In this document: positions 25,288 through 34,324 of the stretch, piece by piece
Numbering within the stretch: position 1 is the first letter of the stretch
How the letters are laid out: every line of letters begins with the position of its first letter
Assembly: GCA_020073305.1 (NCBI GenBank)
Contig: JAIQFK010000012.1
Coordinates: 1 to 64,000, forward strand
From: Terriglobia bacterium
Lineage (GTDB): Bacteria > Acidobacteriota > Terriglobia > Bryobacterales > Bryobacteraceae
Direction of reading: 5' to 3'
Length of the DNA stretch: 64,000 nucleotides
The notes under the pieces: model-generated
Database searches by the model: none
The model's input: only the letters and a program-made list of their open reading frames with translations
Told to the model about the DNA's origin: nothing
Program-made: the position numbers and the translations under genes

Positions 25288-26184
25288 TCAGTGGCGTACC
25301 AGCGCTGAGAGGTAGCCCAGGTCGGGGTCGGGGGTGAGGTTCGACAGGTTGAGGGCCGCCGAGAACGCGCGAACCACCTCGGGATCAAACTGCGTTCCGG
25401 CAGAGAGCTCGATGATTTCCTGGGCCGTTTGAAGAGGCAGGGCGTCGCGGTAGGCGCGGTCGCTGGTCAAGGCATCAAACACGTCTGCCACATGTACGAT
25501 GCGAACCGCTAGCGGCACCTGATTGCCTTGGAGTCCATAAGGATAGCCGCCGCCATCCTGGTCTTCGTGGTGGAGTTCCACGATGGGCAGATATTTTTCG
25601 AAACGCCCTACCCGTTCGAGGATCCGTTTGCCGATTTGCGGATGCAGCTTGACCAGTTCGTATTCCTCCGGGGTGAGATCCCCGGATTTCTGCAACACGG
25701 CGTCGGGAATTCCAATTTTGCCGATATCGTGCAACTGGGCGCCGACACGGATGATCTCGATTTCCTCCGGCGGGAGGCACAGACCGCAGGCGATGGCGAG
25801 GGCGTAATCCCGAACACGGTTGCTGTGGCCAGCGGTGTAAGGATCACGGGCCTCGAGCGCCTGGGCCATGGTCTCCACGAACTCGATGCAGGCGCGATCG
25901 ACCTGGTGGTTGGAATCATGGTCACCGTTCGGCCCGGACAGGCGGCGTGACGCCAGCAAGGCAATGCCAATGGCAAGCAGAGCCGTGCCGATCCCGATTA
26001 TGGGCAGTGGCGTGCATTCAGTACGAGTTGCGAGGGCGATCGCCGCGAAGCTCAGCGCAAAGCCGGCGCCGACCGACAGCAGTATCAGCATGAAGGAGCG
26101 CGAAGCAAACGAGAGCGGGAGGCCAAATTCCAAGGCGGCCATGGCGCGGCGCATGGCGCTCCGAAACTGGAAACGAAACGGCAC
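25288..26184 (-). CDS. Membrane-anchored HD-GYP phosphodiesterase
   Basis: A 298-residue protein with two membrane segments (about 28-52 and 60-79) and a cytoplasmic HD-GYP domain. Signature residues are His152-Asp153 (LHDIGKIGIPD), HHE at 205-207 and GGGYP (211-215), all intact. HD-GYP proteins break down cyclic di-GMP. The region between the membrane segments is short, so no large sensor domain is present and signal input is unclear. Start GTG at 26184; an ATG ten codons inside is an alternative. It is upstream of, and on the same strand as, nuoB and may share a transcript. Confidence 0.88.
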   Translation of the reverse strand: MPFRFQFRSAMRRAMAALEFGLPLSFASRSFMLILLSVGAGFALSFAAIALATRTECTPLPIIGIGTALLAIGIALLASRRLSGPNGDHDSNHQVDRACIEFVETMAQALEARDPYTAGHSNRVRDYALAIACGLCLPPEEIEIIRVGAQLHDIGKIGIPDAVLQKSGDLTPEEYELVKLHPQIGKRILERVGRFEKYLPIVELHHEDQDGGGYPYGLQGNQVPLAVRIVHVADVFDALTSDRAYRDALPLQTAQEIIELSAGTQFDPEVVRAFSAALNLSNLTPDPDLGYLSALVRH

Positions 26185-26335
26185 AGGTGTGACCCGGACT
26201 CCCTATTCAGGAATCGGTTGGGAGGGGAAAGATCTTTACCCTGCTGCAGTTTATGGTGAAACCACGCGACGGCCATCTTCGTCACTTTGGCTTGCTATAA
26301 TCGGGAATCAAACGTCAGTCTTCGTTTTTCCTAAT

Positions 26336-29077
26336 ATGAGGTATTTCTGCGTTCTATTTTTATGCGCGGCGGTTTCGATGGCCGCGGATTTCACCACCGG
26401 CCAGGCAGCGCGCGCGGTGATCGGGCAGCGGACATTTACTGTGGCGGAAGCCAACACCACTCCCAGCAATTGGCAATTGGGAGCCGTCTCCGGACTGGCG
26501 TACGCTAACGATACCCTGTTTGTGGCCGATTCCAACCGCGTGGGAGCCGCGCCGATTAACAATCGCGTCCTGATTTACCATGACATACTCGGCCAATTCC
26601 CGCCGCCAGAGCAGGAACGCAACCAAAACGCACGGTGTCCGGTATGCGGAGGCCAGGCGAGCGCGGTTCTCGGACAGCCTGATTTTAAGACCATCGATCC
26701 CGCAGCCGCAGCGACAGGCATGAGCCTGCCTACCGCGGTGGCGACCGACGGGACCGTGCTGGCCGTTGCGGATACGGACAACAACCGGGTGCTGATCTGG
26801 AAGACCATCCCCACGACCAACACCAAACCTGCCGACATCGTGGTGGGCCAGCCGGATTTCACGACGACGGCGACGTTGGTTCCGCCTACGGCCAAGTCCC
26901 TGCGCGGGCCACAGGGCGTCTGGATCCAGGGTGGAAAGCTCTACGTCGCCGACACGCAGGACCATCGCGTCCTGATTTATAACAGCATCCCTACGTCGAA
27001 TGGAGCGGCGGCGGACGTGGTGCTGGGCCAGCCTAATTTCACGACGTTTGTGGAGCCCGATTTGACGCAGGCGAAGTCGGATGCGACCGCGAACAACCTG
27101 TTGAATCCGGTTTCGGTGACGTCCGACGGCGTAAGGCTGTACGTGGCCGACCTGGGCCATAACCGCGTGCTGATCTGGAACAGCCTTCCCACAGAGAACC
27201 AACGGCCTGCCGACGTGGTGTTAGGCCAGCCGAACATGACCAGTTCGATCCCGGACTACTCGTTCACGGGCGCCGCCGCCACGTCGAGCACCGACACGAC
27301 GAACAAGGAAACGCCTGTGATGTGCACGAAGACCAACGGCACGGACCTGGCCAACCATCCCACATACCCGCCGCTGTGCAACACCACGATGAGCTTTCCG
27401 CGTTACGCGCTTTCCGACGGCAACTGGCTGTTCGTTGCCGACGGAGGCAACGATCGGGTGCTGGTGTACGGGAAAGTCCCCACGACGAACGGGGCGGCAG
27501 CAGACCTGGTTCTGGGCCAGGCCGACGACATCACCGATGTCGCGTCACCCGACACCGACCGGCTGCAGACGCCCATGTCGCTTGCCTGGGACGGCACGAA
27601 TCTCTACGTAGGGGACACGTATAACCGGCGTGTGGTGATTTATTCGCCGGCGGAGCCAATCATCGCTGCGCAGGGAGTGCGCAACGCCGCGAGTCTGGAA
27701 GTGTTCGCGGTCGGATCGGTGACTTTTGGGGGCACCATCAACGCGACGGATGCGGTTACGGTGACAATCGGCACCGCAGCGGGCACCGTGGACTACAAGT
27801 ACACGGTGGTCAAGAGCGACACATTCGACAACGTGGTCAATGCGCTGGTGAACTCCATTAACACCGCCGACAGCGGAAAGGGCGACCCGAACGTGATCGC
27901 CCAGGCGGACACGGCGGCGCAGTCGATCGTGCTGACGGCGCGCAAAGGCGGGACCGACGGAAACAACGTCACGCTGGCTGCTACGGTTTCGGCCAGTGCG
28001 AAGATTACGGCGACGGCCAGCGGCGCCAATTTGAGCGGCGGTCAGAATACCGCTCAAGTGGCGCCGGGAACGCTGATCACCATCTATGCAAAACCGGGGA
28101 CAACGTTCACCGATACGACAGCGGTGGACCCCGGAACAGGACCGTACCTGCCCAGCCAACTGGGCACCACGCGGGTATACATTGATGGGGCGCGGGCACC
28201 GCTGCTTTACGTCTCGCCGACGCAGATCAACGCACAGATACCCACAGGATATGTAGATGCCAGCAGTGTCAGCCTGTACGTCTGGACGCAGCACGCCGAC
28301 GGGTCGGTGACCGTGACAACTCCGGTTGCGGTGAACATCGTTCCCGAGAATCCCGGCATTTTCGCGACGGGGACGCAGGAGCCACGGCCGGCAGTGATGT
28401 CCCACACCTCCCCGTATGCTACCGGGTCGGTTCAGGTGGATGGCACGCCGACCGCGGGCGATGTGGGCACCATAACGATCGGGGGCAAGGCTTATGCGTA
28501 CACGGTGCTGAGCACGGACACCGACCTGGCGCACATCACCACCGGCCTGGTGAACACAGTGAACGCAGACCCGGACCGCAAAGTCGAGGCATCCGCTGCC
28601 ACCGTGTTCACGCGAGTGCTGCTGCGAGCGCGGACCGCGGGCAAGGCAGGAAGTGGGATTACCTACAGCGCTACGGTCAGCAGCGGCGCCAAGCTGCTGC
28701 TAACACCCTCCTCCAGCGCGTTGTGCTGCGCAAACACCGGAATGGTGACGAGTGCTACTCCAGCGATCCCCGGAGAGACCATCACGATCTATGCAACCGG
28801 CCTGGGGACGGTGACCAACATGGCGAAGGGGCATTTCAGGAGCGGCTTCCGCTATCCCAACAACGAGGTGACGACGCCGGTGGAGTTCGTCTCTTCGCTA
28901 GCCGGCGGAAAAACCGCCAACGTGATAGAGGCCTCGCCGCTGCCAGGCAGCGTAGGCATCTTCGAAGTGCAACTGGAGCTGAACACCAGCCTGACGACAG
29001 ACCCGCAGACGCAGCTCACGATTGCGCAGTTCACCTATGTGAGCAACATCGTGACGTTTCCGGTGAAGAAGCCGTAG
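26336..29077 (+). CDS. Exported NHL-repeat protein with TIGR03437-type domain and two repeated beta modules
   Basis: A 913-residue protein. The start is ATG at 26336, with a signal peptide (MRYFCVLFLCAAVSMAAD). Residues 20-440 are NHL-type repeats around VLGQPDF and RVLIYN/RVLIWN, forming a beta-propeller. Residues about 450-560 and 695-800 are two copies of a module with TVTIGTAAGTVDYKYTVVKS and TITIGGKAYAYTVLST. Between and after them lies the C-terminal domain typical of Solibacter proteins, with YVSPTQINAQIPTGY and ITIYATGLGTV. Such proteins are secreted with unknown function. A TATAAT lies 34 bases upstream. The gene precedes a TonB receptor gene by 162 bases. Confidence 0.8.
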   Translation: MRYFCVLFLCAAVSMAADFTTGQAARAVIGQRTFTVAEANTTPSNWQLGAVSGLAYANDTLFVADSNRVGAAPINNRVLIYHDILGQFPPPEQERNQNARCPVCGGQASAVLGQPDFKTIDPAAAATGMSLPTAVATDGTVLAVADTDNNRVLIWKTIPTTNTKPADIVVGQPDFTTTATLVPPTAKSLRGPQGVWIQGGKLYVADTQDHRVLIYNSIPTSNGAAADVVLGQPNFTTFVEPDLTQAKSDATANNLLNPVSVTSDGVRLYVADLGHNRVLIWNSLPTENQRPADVVLGQPNMTSSIPDYSFTGAAATSSTDTTNKETPVMCTKTNGTDLANHPTYPPLCNTTMSFPRYALSDGNWLFVADGGNDRVLVYGKVPTTNGAAADLVLGQADDITDVASPDTDRLQTPMSLAWDGTNLYVGDTYNRRVVIYSPAEPIIAAQGVRNAASLEVFAVGSVTFGGTINATDAVTVTIGTAAGTVDYKYTVVKSDTFDNVVNALVNSINTADSGKGDPNVIAQADTAAQSIVLTARKGGTDGNNVTLAATVSASAKITATASGANLSGGQNTAQVAPGTLITIYAKPGTTFTDTTAVDPGTGPYLPSQLGTTRVYIDGARAPLLYVSPTQINAQIPTGYVDASSVSLYVWTQHADGSVTVTTPVAVNIVPENPGIFATGTQEPRPAVMSHTSPYATGSVQVDGTPTAGDVGTITIGGKAYAYTVLSTDTDLAHITTGLVNTVNADPDRKVEASAATVFTRVLLRARTAGKAGSGITYSATVSSGAKLLLTPSSSALCCANTGMVTSATPAIPGETITIYATGLGTVTNMAKGHFRSGFRYPNNEVTTPVEFVSSLAGGKTANVIEASPLPGSVGIFEVQLELNTSLTTDPQTQLTIAQFTYVSNIVTFPVKKP

Positions 29078-29239
29078 AAAAACAATGACAGGCAGCGCCG
29101 TCCAAGCACGGACGGTGTAATATCACAGGCCCCCACCTCCGTAGTTTTACGAGAAACAATAGTGGGAATCTACTAGACCGTTACGCCAGTCCGGTTTAAA
29201 GTTCCCTTTATCAAGTTGTTGAGTGGAGGGGGAACTGTC

Positions 29240-32200
29240 ATGCAAGGTAAGCGACGCGATATCTGGAACTTTATCGTTCTCTGCATTTGCGCTGCACTTC
29301 TTAGCGGCGCAATGGTCGCGCAAACTACGTCAGGCACCATTACCGGTACGGTGACGGATCAGTCGGGAGCGGTTGTTCCGGGCGCCAAGATTACACTGAC
29401 CGACGAGTCGACCAAGGACAACCGCGAGACCACTGGGAGCGATAGCGGTGAGTTCGTTTTCCCCGCCTTACGCCCGTCAACCTACACGATAACCATTGAG
29501 AAAGCAGGCTTTCAGGGGTTCAAGCAAACCGATTTAGTACTGACGCAGAATGCTCGCCTGGCGCTCGGAAATCTCCGTCTGACCGTCGGCCAGTCGACCG
29601 AGTCGGTCACCATCACCGCGCAGGCTCCCCCGATTAATACCGAGGGCGCAGACACGGCTCCCTCATTGAATCCCTTGCAGCTCGCCAGCATTCCGATCGC
29701 GGGGCGCGACGTAATGGCGTTGCTGCGGGTTCTGCCAGGGGTGGGCAGCATGGCGATGGCTCCATGGGGTGAGATCCCTGCGAATGATGCCGCCGGAACC
29801 GCTTCGAACGGCGGGCAATTCGGAAGCTTCACACCCAATGTCGGCGGCGCGCGCCTGTTCTGGAATACAGTTACGGTGGACGGTCAGGTCGGTTCGAATC
29901 CAGACTTTCCCGGGCTCTTCATGGCGGCCATCAGCATGGACGCTGTGGCGGAAGCTAAGATCATCTCGCACAACTACACGGCAGAGTATGGCCGCAACCC
30001 TGGTCCGACCATCAGCCTGGTGACCAAATCAGGATCCAGCGAATATCACGGCAGTGTTTACAGCTACCTCCGCAATGAGGATCTCAACGCCAACGACTTC
30101 TTCAATAACCGGGACGGTATTGCGAAGCCTCTTTACCGCTTTGGAAATATCGGAGCCGCGGTGGGGGGACCCATCTTCATCCCGGGGCACTTCAACAGCG
30201 ATAGGCGGAAGCTCTTTTTCTTCTTCTCACACGAGACATGGTGGACCAAGTTGCCTCAAGGACTCAGCAATATCACGGTGCCGACTGCATTGGAGCGGGC
30301 TGGAGACTTTTCGCAGACCGTGGACCAAGCCGGCAATCTACGGGTCATCACGGATCCGTCGAACAACAACGCTCCGTTCCCGGGCAACAAGATTCCCGAC
30401 ACCCGGTTCAATTCGAATGGACTGGTGATGTTGAATTTGATGCCTCTTCCCAACCAACTCAATCGCACCCTGACCGGGGGGAACTACAACTTCCAGTGGC
30501 AGGACAACTGCGACATCCCGAAACGCCTGGATTCGCTGAAGCTGGACTACAACCCACACGAGAAAGATTCGATCGCCATGAATGCCCGTTCCTGGTATTC
30601 GGATACGCGGGCGTATGGCTGCCGGACCCTGGGCTATGGCGGCAACCTGCCGATCTTTAAGAGCCACTACAAGTACCTGACCGACAGTGCGGTCATCAAC
30701 TGGACCCACACCTTCACCCCGAGCATGATCAACGAATTCGGGATCGGCTTCACGGGTGAAAAAGAAAGAAGCCCGGCGGACAACCTGTTCGGCCGCACGG
30801 TTGCAAACTACTTCGATCCGGTAAAACGCAGCACGAACAACTTCACGTTGGGCCAGCTGTTCCCGGGCGCCAATGTGTATGACATCATGCCGCAGGCTTT
30901 CTTTAACTTCGTCCCGGACGCCCCGAGCATTTCGGCCGAACCGCGGTTCCCCGATCACCAGGGATACGAGCGTTTCCACTTCCTGGATAATTTCAGCCTG
31001 ATCCGCGGCAAAAATACCTTCAAGTTCGGCCTGTACTTTGAGCGCAATTGGGCGACGGACGGGCCGCATGCGGATTGTTTCGACGGCTGCTTCGATTTCT
31101 CACATGATGTCAACAACCCCATAGATACCGGGTGGGATTTCGCCAATGCTCTGATTGGGAACTTCCGCCAGTATCGAGAGTCCAACACGCGCCTGCCGTA
31201 TCAAGCGCAGGCCAATATGTTCGAGTGGTTCGGCCAGGATACGCTCAAGGTCACAAAGAAGTTGACGCTCGACATCGGGGTGAGGTTCTCCTATTTCAAT
31301 CCCTGGTCGGTGGGTAAGGGCCTGGGCGCGGAATTCGTGCAGAACCGCTACGATCCCAGCCAGGTTCCGCCGCTGTACCGCCCGGTGCAAAATCCAAACG
31401 GACCCCCGGGAGATACACTTGCACAGGATCCGACTACGGGCACTCTCTACCCGGCCGTTTATATTGGGGCCTTCACCGGAACCTCCCAATACACTTTCCC
31501 GGGAATGGTTCTCAGCACGGATCACAGCTACCCGAAGGGCTTCCGCGAGCAGCACGGCGTCCAGGCCGCGCCCCGGATAGGAATCGCATACGATCCGTTT
31601 GGCGACGGGAAGACCGCGATCCGCACCGGGTTCGGCATTCTGAAGGAGACGCTGCCGACGTACAACAGCTACTTCTGGTCGATGGTCTCCAATCCGCCGG
31701 TGCAGATCGAGCCGAACATCTACTACGGCCAGATGAACACTTTGTTGCAAAGGCAGGGCCTGCTGTTTCCAGTTGGTTCAAGCAGCATTCAGTTGAATGA
31801 CAAGGTCCCGAGCATCTATAAGTACAGCTTCGGGATCCAGCGCGAGGTGACGAAAGACTTGTCGGTTGACGCTTCCTACGTTGGCAACGTCGCACGCCAC
31901 CTGATTCAGGGTATCAACCTCAATGAGGTTCCGTATGGGGCGCACTTCCTGAAAGCGAACCAGGATCCCTTCGGCAACGCTCTTCCGGAAGACTTCTATC
32001 GTCCCTATCCCGGCTATGAAGGGATCGGGCAACTGGGCAATTTCGGGTGGTCGAATTACAACTCGTTTCAGTTAGCGATCAACAAGCGCTATTCGAAGGG
32101 CTTCCAGTTCAGCTTTGCGTACACGTGGTCGCACGCTTTGGGTACAGGCAGCAACGATGGCGACACGTTAGCGACGTATCAGAGTTGGCGCGTGTGGAAT

Positions 32201-32779
32201 TATGGTCCCACGTTGTTCGATCAGCGCCAGATCCTGACCATTACCTACGTTTGGGATCTGCCGCGAGCCAGTAAATTGATGCCAAATCCGGTGGTCAAGG
32301 CAATACTTGACGGCTGGCAGTGGTCCGGCGTCGCGACATTCGCGAAAGGACTGCCAACCGGCATCTATCTGGGAACCTCGGACGGCGCCGACATTGCCGG
32401 CGGAGGCGATGGCGTACGGACGAACCTGGTGGCAGATGCGACTGCCGGCGGCGGGCAATTTTATCACTGGTTCAATACGGCGGCGTTCGCGCGGCCGGCC
32501 CAAGGTAGTGCCGGGAATGCTCCGGTTTACCCCATTTATGCCCCTGGTCAGAGCAACTGGGACATGACGCTCATGAAGAAGATCCCGCTCTTTAGCGATA
32601 AGCGGTCGCTCCAGTTCCGCGCAGAATTCTATAACGCGTTTAATCATCCGCAAGGCGACACGGTGGATAGCAACGCAGTATTCGACCCGAGCGGCACTCA
32701 GATTAACGGCACATTCGGCCAGATAAACTCTACGCGCCCGCCACGCGTCATTCAGATGTCACTGCGCTTGGATTTCTAG
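29240..32779 (+). CDS. Oar-like TonB-dependent receptor
   Basis: A 1179-residue outer-membrane protein. GGAGGGGG lies seven bases upstream of the ATG at 29240, which opens a signal peptide (FIVLCICAALLSGAMVAQ). Residues about 30-110 are a carboxypeptidase-regulatory-like domain (TITGTVTDQSGAVVPGAKIT), then a plug (TAPSLNPLQLASIPIAGRDV) and a large beta-barrel ending LRLDF, with a C-terminal aromatic residue. This is the common Acidobacteria family of very large TonB receptors, expected to import glycans or other large ligands. No SusD partner is present nearby, as usual in this phylum. A weak terminator follows. Confidence 0.87.
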   Translation: MQGKRRDIWNFIVLCICAALLSGAMVAQTTSGTITGTVTDQSGAVVPGAKITLTDESTKDNRETTGSDSGEFVFPALRPSTYTITIEKAGFQGFKQTDLVLTQNARLALGNLRLTVGQSTESVTITAQAPPINTEGADTAPSLNPLQLASIPIAGRDVMALLRVLPGVGSMAMAPWGEIPANDAAGTASNGGQFGSFTPNVGGARLFWNTVTVDGQVGSNPDFPGLFMAAISMDAVAEAKIISHNYTAEYGRNPGPTISLVTKSGSSEYHGSVYSYLRNEDLNANDFFNNRDGIAKPLYRFGNIGAAVGGPIFIPGHFNSDRRKLFFFFSHETWWTKLPQGLSNITVPTALERAGDFSQTVDQAGNLRVITDPSNNNAPFPGNKIPDTRFNSNGLVMLNLMPLPNQLNRTLTGGNYNFQWQDNCDIPKRLDSLKLDYNPHEKDSIAMNARSWYSDTRAYGCRTLGYGGNLPIFKSHYKYLTDSAVINWTHTFTPSMINEFGIGFTGEKERSPADNLFGRTVANYFDPVKRSTNNFTLGQLFPGANVYDIMPQAFFNFVPDAPSISAEPRFPDHQGYERFHFLDNFSLIRGKNTFKFGLYFERNWATDGPHADCFDGCFDFSHDVNNPIDTGWDFANALIGNFRQYRESNTRLPYQAQANMFEWFGQDTLKVTKKLTLDIGVRFSYFNPWSVGKGLGAEFVQNRYDPSQVPPLYRPVQNPNGPPGDTLAQDPTTGTLYPAVYIGAFTGTSQYTFPGMVLSTDHSYPKGFREQHGVQAAPRIGIAYDPFGDGKTAIRTGFGILKETLPTYNSYFWSMVSNPPVQIEPNIYYGQMNTLLQRQGLLFPVGSSSIQLNDKVPSIYKYSFGIQREVTKDLSVDASYVGNVARHLIQGINLNEVPYGAHFLKANQDPFGNALPEDFYRPYPGYEGIGQLGNFGWSNYNSFQLAINKRYSKGFQFSFAYTWSHALGTGSNDGDTLATYQSWRVWNYGPTLFDQRQILTITYVWDLPRASKLMPNPVVKAILDGWQWSGVATFAKGLPTGIYLGTSDGADIAGGGDGVRTNLVADATAGGGQFYHWFNTAAFARPAQGSAGNAPVYPIYAPGQSNWDMTLMKKIPLFSDKRSLQFRAEFYNAFNHPQGDTVDSNAVFDPSGTQINGTFGQINSTRPPRVIQMSLRLDF

Positions 32780-32797
32780 CCACACGCGGCTTTGACG

Positions 32798-32824
32798 GGG
32801 GCAGTCCGGACGGGCTGCCCCTTT
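32798..32824 (+). terminator. Possible terminator after the TonB receptor
   Basis: GGGGCAG (32798-32804) pairs with CTGCCCC (32815-32821) around a ten-base loop, followed by TTT. The T-run is short. It lies between the receptor stop and the next gene start at 32832. Confidence 0.45.
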
Positions 32825-32831
32825 CGTACAA

Positions 32832-33398
32832 ATGCAGCCTTCCTCGCTCACCACTCTTTCTCAACAGGCTCTTTCGGAAATTCAAAAGGTCTTTGAACGG
32901 GTGGCGGTCGACGCGGCCGAGCGCATGTGCGACGAGGTTCTCGCCGCGCGGCGAATCGCTTGTTACGGAGTCGGCCGCGAAGGGCTGATGATGAAGGCGC
33001 TGTCAATGCGCCTGATGCACCTGGGCCTGGACGCGCACGTGGTGGGCGACATGACCACGCCGCCGGTGGGCACGGGTGATCTGCTGATCGCCAGTGCGGG
33101 GCCGGGTTTCTTCTCGACGGTGATGGCGCTGCTCGGTGTGGCGCGTGAAGCGGGCGCTCGCACCATGGTCGTCACGGCGCAGCCCGCAGGACCCGCTCCG
33201 CGTTCGGCGGACGTGGTGATCGAACTCCCCGCGCAGACCATGGCGAGCGACCGGGGCGGACCGGCCAGCCTTTTGCCCATGGGCAGCTTGTACGAAGCCG
33301 CACAGCTTGTGTTCTTTGATCTAATATCGATTCTGCTGCGCGAAAAAACCGGACAATCGCCGGACGAGATGCGTGCCCGGCACACCAACCTGGAGTAG
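32832..33398 (+). CDS. SIS-domain sugar isomerase (6-phospho-3-hexuloisomerase-like)
   Basis: A 188-residue single-SIS protein. [38 protein letters not shown] and a [19 protein letters not shown] helix near the C-terminus fit the HxlB/PHI family, which interconverts 3-hexulose-6-phosphate and fructose-6-phosphate. The length matches. No HxlA synthase is nearby, so a role in ribulose monophosphate cycling is unlikely. It probably acts on another sugar phosphate. It is cytoplasmic. The next gene starts five bases after its stop and the one after overlaps that by four, so the three form an operon. Confidence 0.78.
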   Translation: MQPSSLTTLSQQALSEIQKVFERVAVDAAERMCDEVLAARRIACYGVGREGLMMKALSMRLMHLGLDAHVVGDMTTPPVGTGDLLIASAGPGFFSTVMALLGVAREAGARTMVVTAQPAGPAPRSADVVIELPAQTMASDRGGPASLLPMGSLYEAAQLVFFDLISILLREKTGQSPDEMRARHTNLE

Positions 33399-33403
33399 CT
33401 GAT

Positions 33404-34324
33404 ATGAATTTCGGAATCAATCTCAGTTTTGCGATCAAGCGCTGGCCGGAGCCGCCCGTGTGGGCCAAGATTGTGCGCGAGACGCTGGGGCTCGACCTGG
33501 TGCAGTTTACGTACGACCTGCTGGACCCGTGGTGGCCCGAGGCGGTGCGCCGTCCCATGGCCGCGGAGGTGCGGAAGGCGGCGAGTGACTGGGGAATTCA
33601 GATCGAGAGCGCGTTCAGCGGGCTTGCGAACTACTGCTTCGACGGCCTGCTGCACCCGGATGCGAACGGGCGGCAAGCGTCGCTCGAATGGTGGAAGCGG
33701 GCCTTCGATGTAGCGGCGGAGGTCGGGGCGAAAGCTTCGGGAGGCCCGGTGGGCGGGATGAGCGTGGCCGATGCGTCCGATCCCAAGCGGCGCGACGAGC
33801 GGTACCACAGCCTGCTGGATGCGGTCGCGGAGTTGTCGCAGGCAGCGGCGGCGGCGGGTCTCGAGCGGCTGCAAGTGGAATGCACACCGCTGGCCCGCGA
33901 GATCCCTTACACGGTGGAGCAGGGGCGGAAATTCATGAAAGACCTTGAGGGGCGGTGCAAGGCGCCGGTGAAGCTGCTCGTCGACATCGGCCACGCGTTG
34001 TACCAGCCGCTGTACGGCCCGAAAACCAACATGCCGGAGTGGCTGAACGGCCTGGGCCGGTCGATCGGCGCCTTCCACCTGCAGAACACGGACTTCCAGA
34101 GCGATTCGCACTGGGGCTGGCCCGATAAGCGCGGCCTGTTTGATGTGGCGGGTTTCGCGCGTGACGTGCGCGCGGCGGGGCTCGAAGACATTCCGGCGTT
34201 TCTCGAGATCATCTACCCGTTCGAACTCGCCGATGATGCAGTGCTGAGGAATATCACGAGTTCGGTCGCGCACTGCCGCCGAGAGTACTGCGGCGAGCAG
34301 ACGGAGAAGAAGCAAATCGCATGA
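33404..34324 (+). CDS. TIM-barrel sugar (phosphate) isomerase/epimerase
   Basis: A 306-residue AP-endonuclease-2/xylose-isomerase-like TIM barrel. It opens MNFGINLSFAIKRWPEPPVW, then has LDLVQFTYDLLDPWWP, LQVECTPLAREIPY, VKLLVDIGHALYQPLYG and FHLQNTDFQSDSHWGWPD. Acidic and histidine residues at the ends of the strands (Glu in QVECT, Asp-Ile-Gly-His, His in FHLQN, Glu in FLEIIYP) are the expected metal and substrate ligands. There is no signal peptide, so it is cytoplasmic and probably acts on a phosphorylated or imported sugar. It is the middle gene of the operon, with the SIS isomerase five bases upstream and the glycosidase-like gene overlapping by ATGA. Confidence 0.78.
   Translation: MNFGINLSFAIKRWPEPPVWAKIVRETLGLDLVQFTYDLLDPWWPEAVRRPMAAEVRKAASDWGIQIESAFSGLANYCFDGLLHPDANGRQASLEWWKRAFDVAAEVGAKASGGPVGGMSVADASDPKRRDERYHSLLDAVAELSQAAAAAGLERLQVECTPLAREIPYTVEQGRKFMKDLEGRCKAPVKLLVDIGHALYQPLYGPKTNMPEWLNGLGRSIGAFHLQNTDFQSDSHWGWPDKRGLFDVAGFARDVRAAGLEDIPAFLEIIYPFELADDAVLRNITSSVAHCRREYCGEQTEKKQIA

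Noticed and set aside
29098-29115. Hairpin CCGTCC-AAGCAC-GGACGG after the NHL gene
   Set aside because: A six-base stem without a following T-run; too weak to call a terminator.
32963-34315. 450-residue open frame on the minus strand
   Set aside because: Antisense to the SIS and TIM-barrel isomerase genes, which carry clear family motifs.
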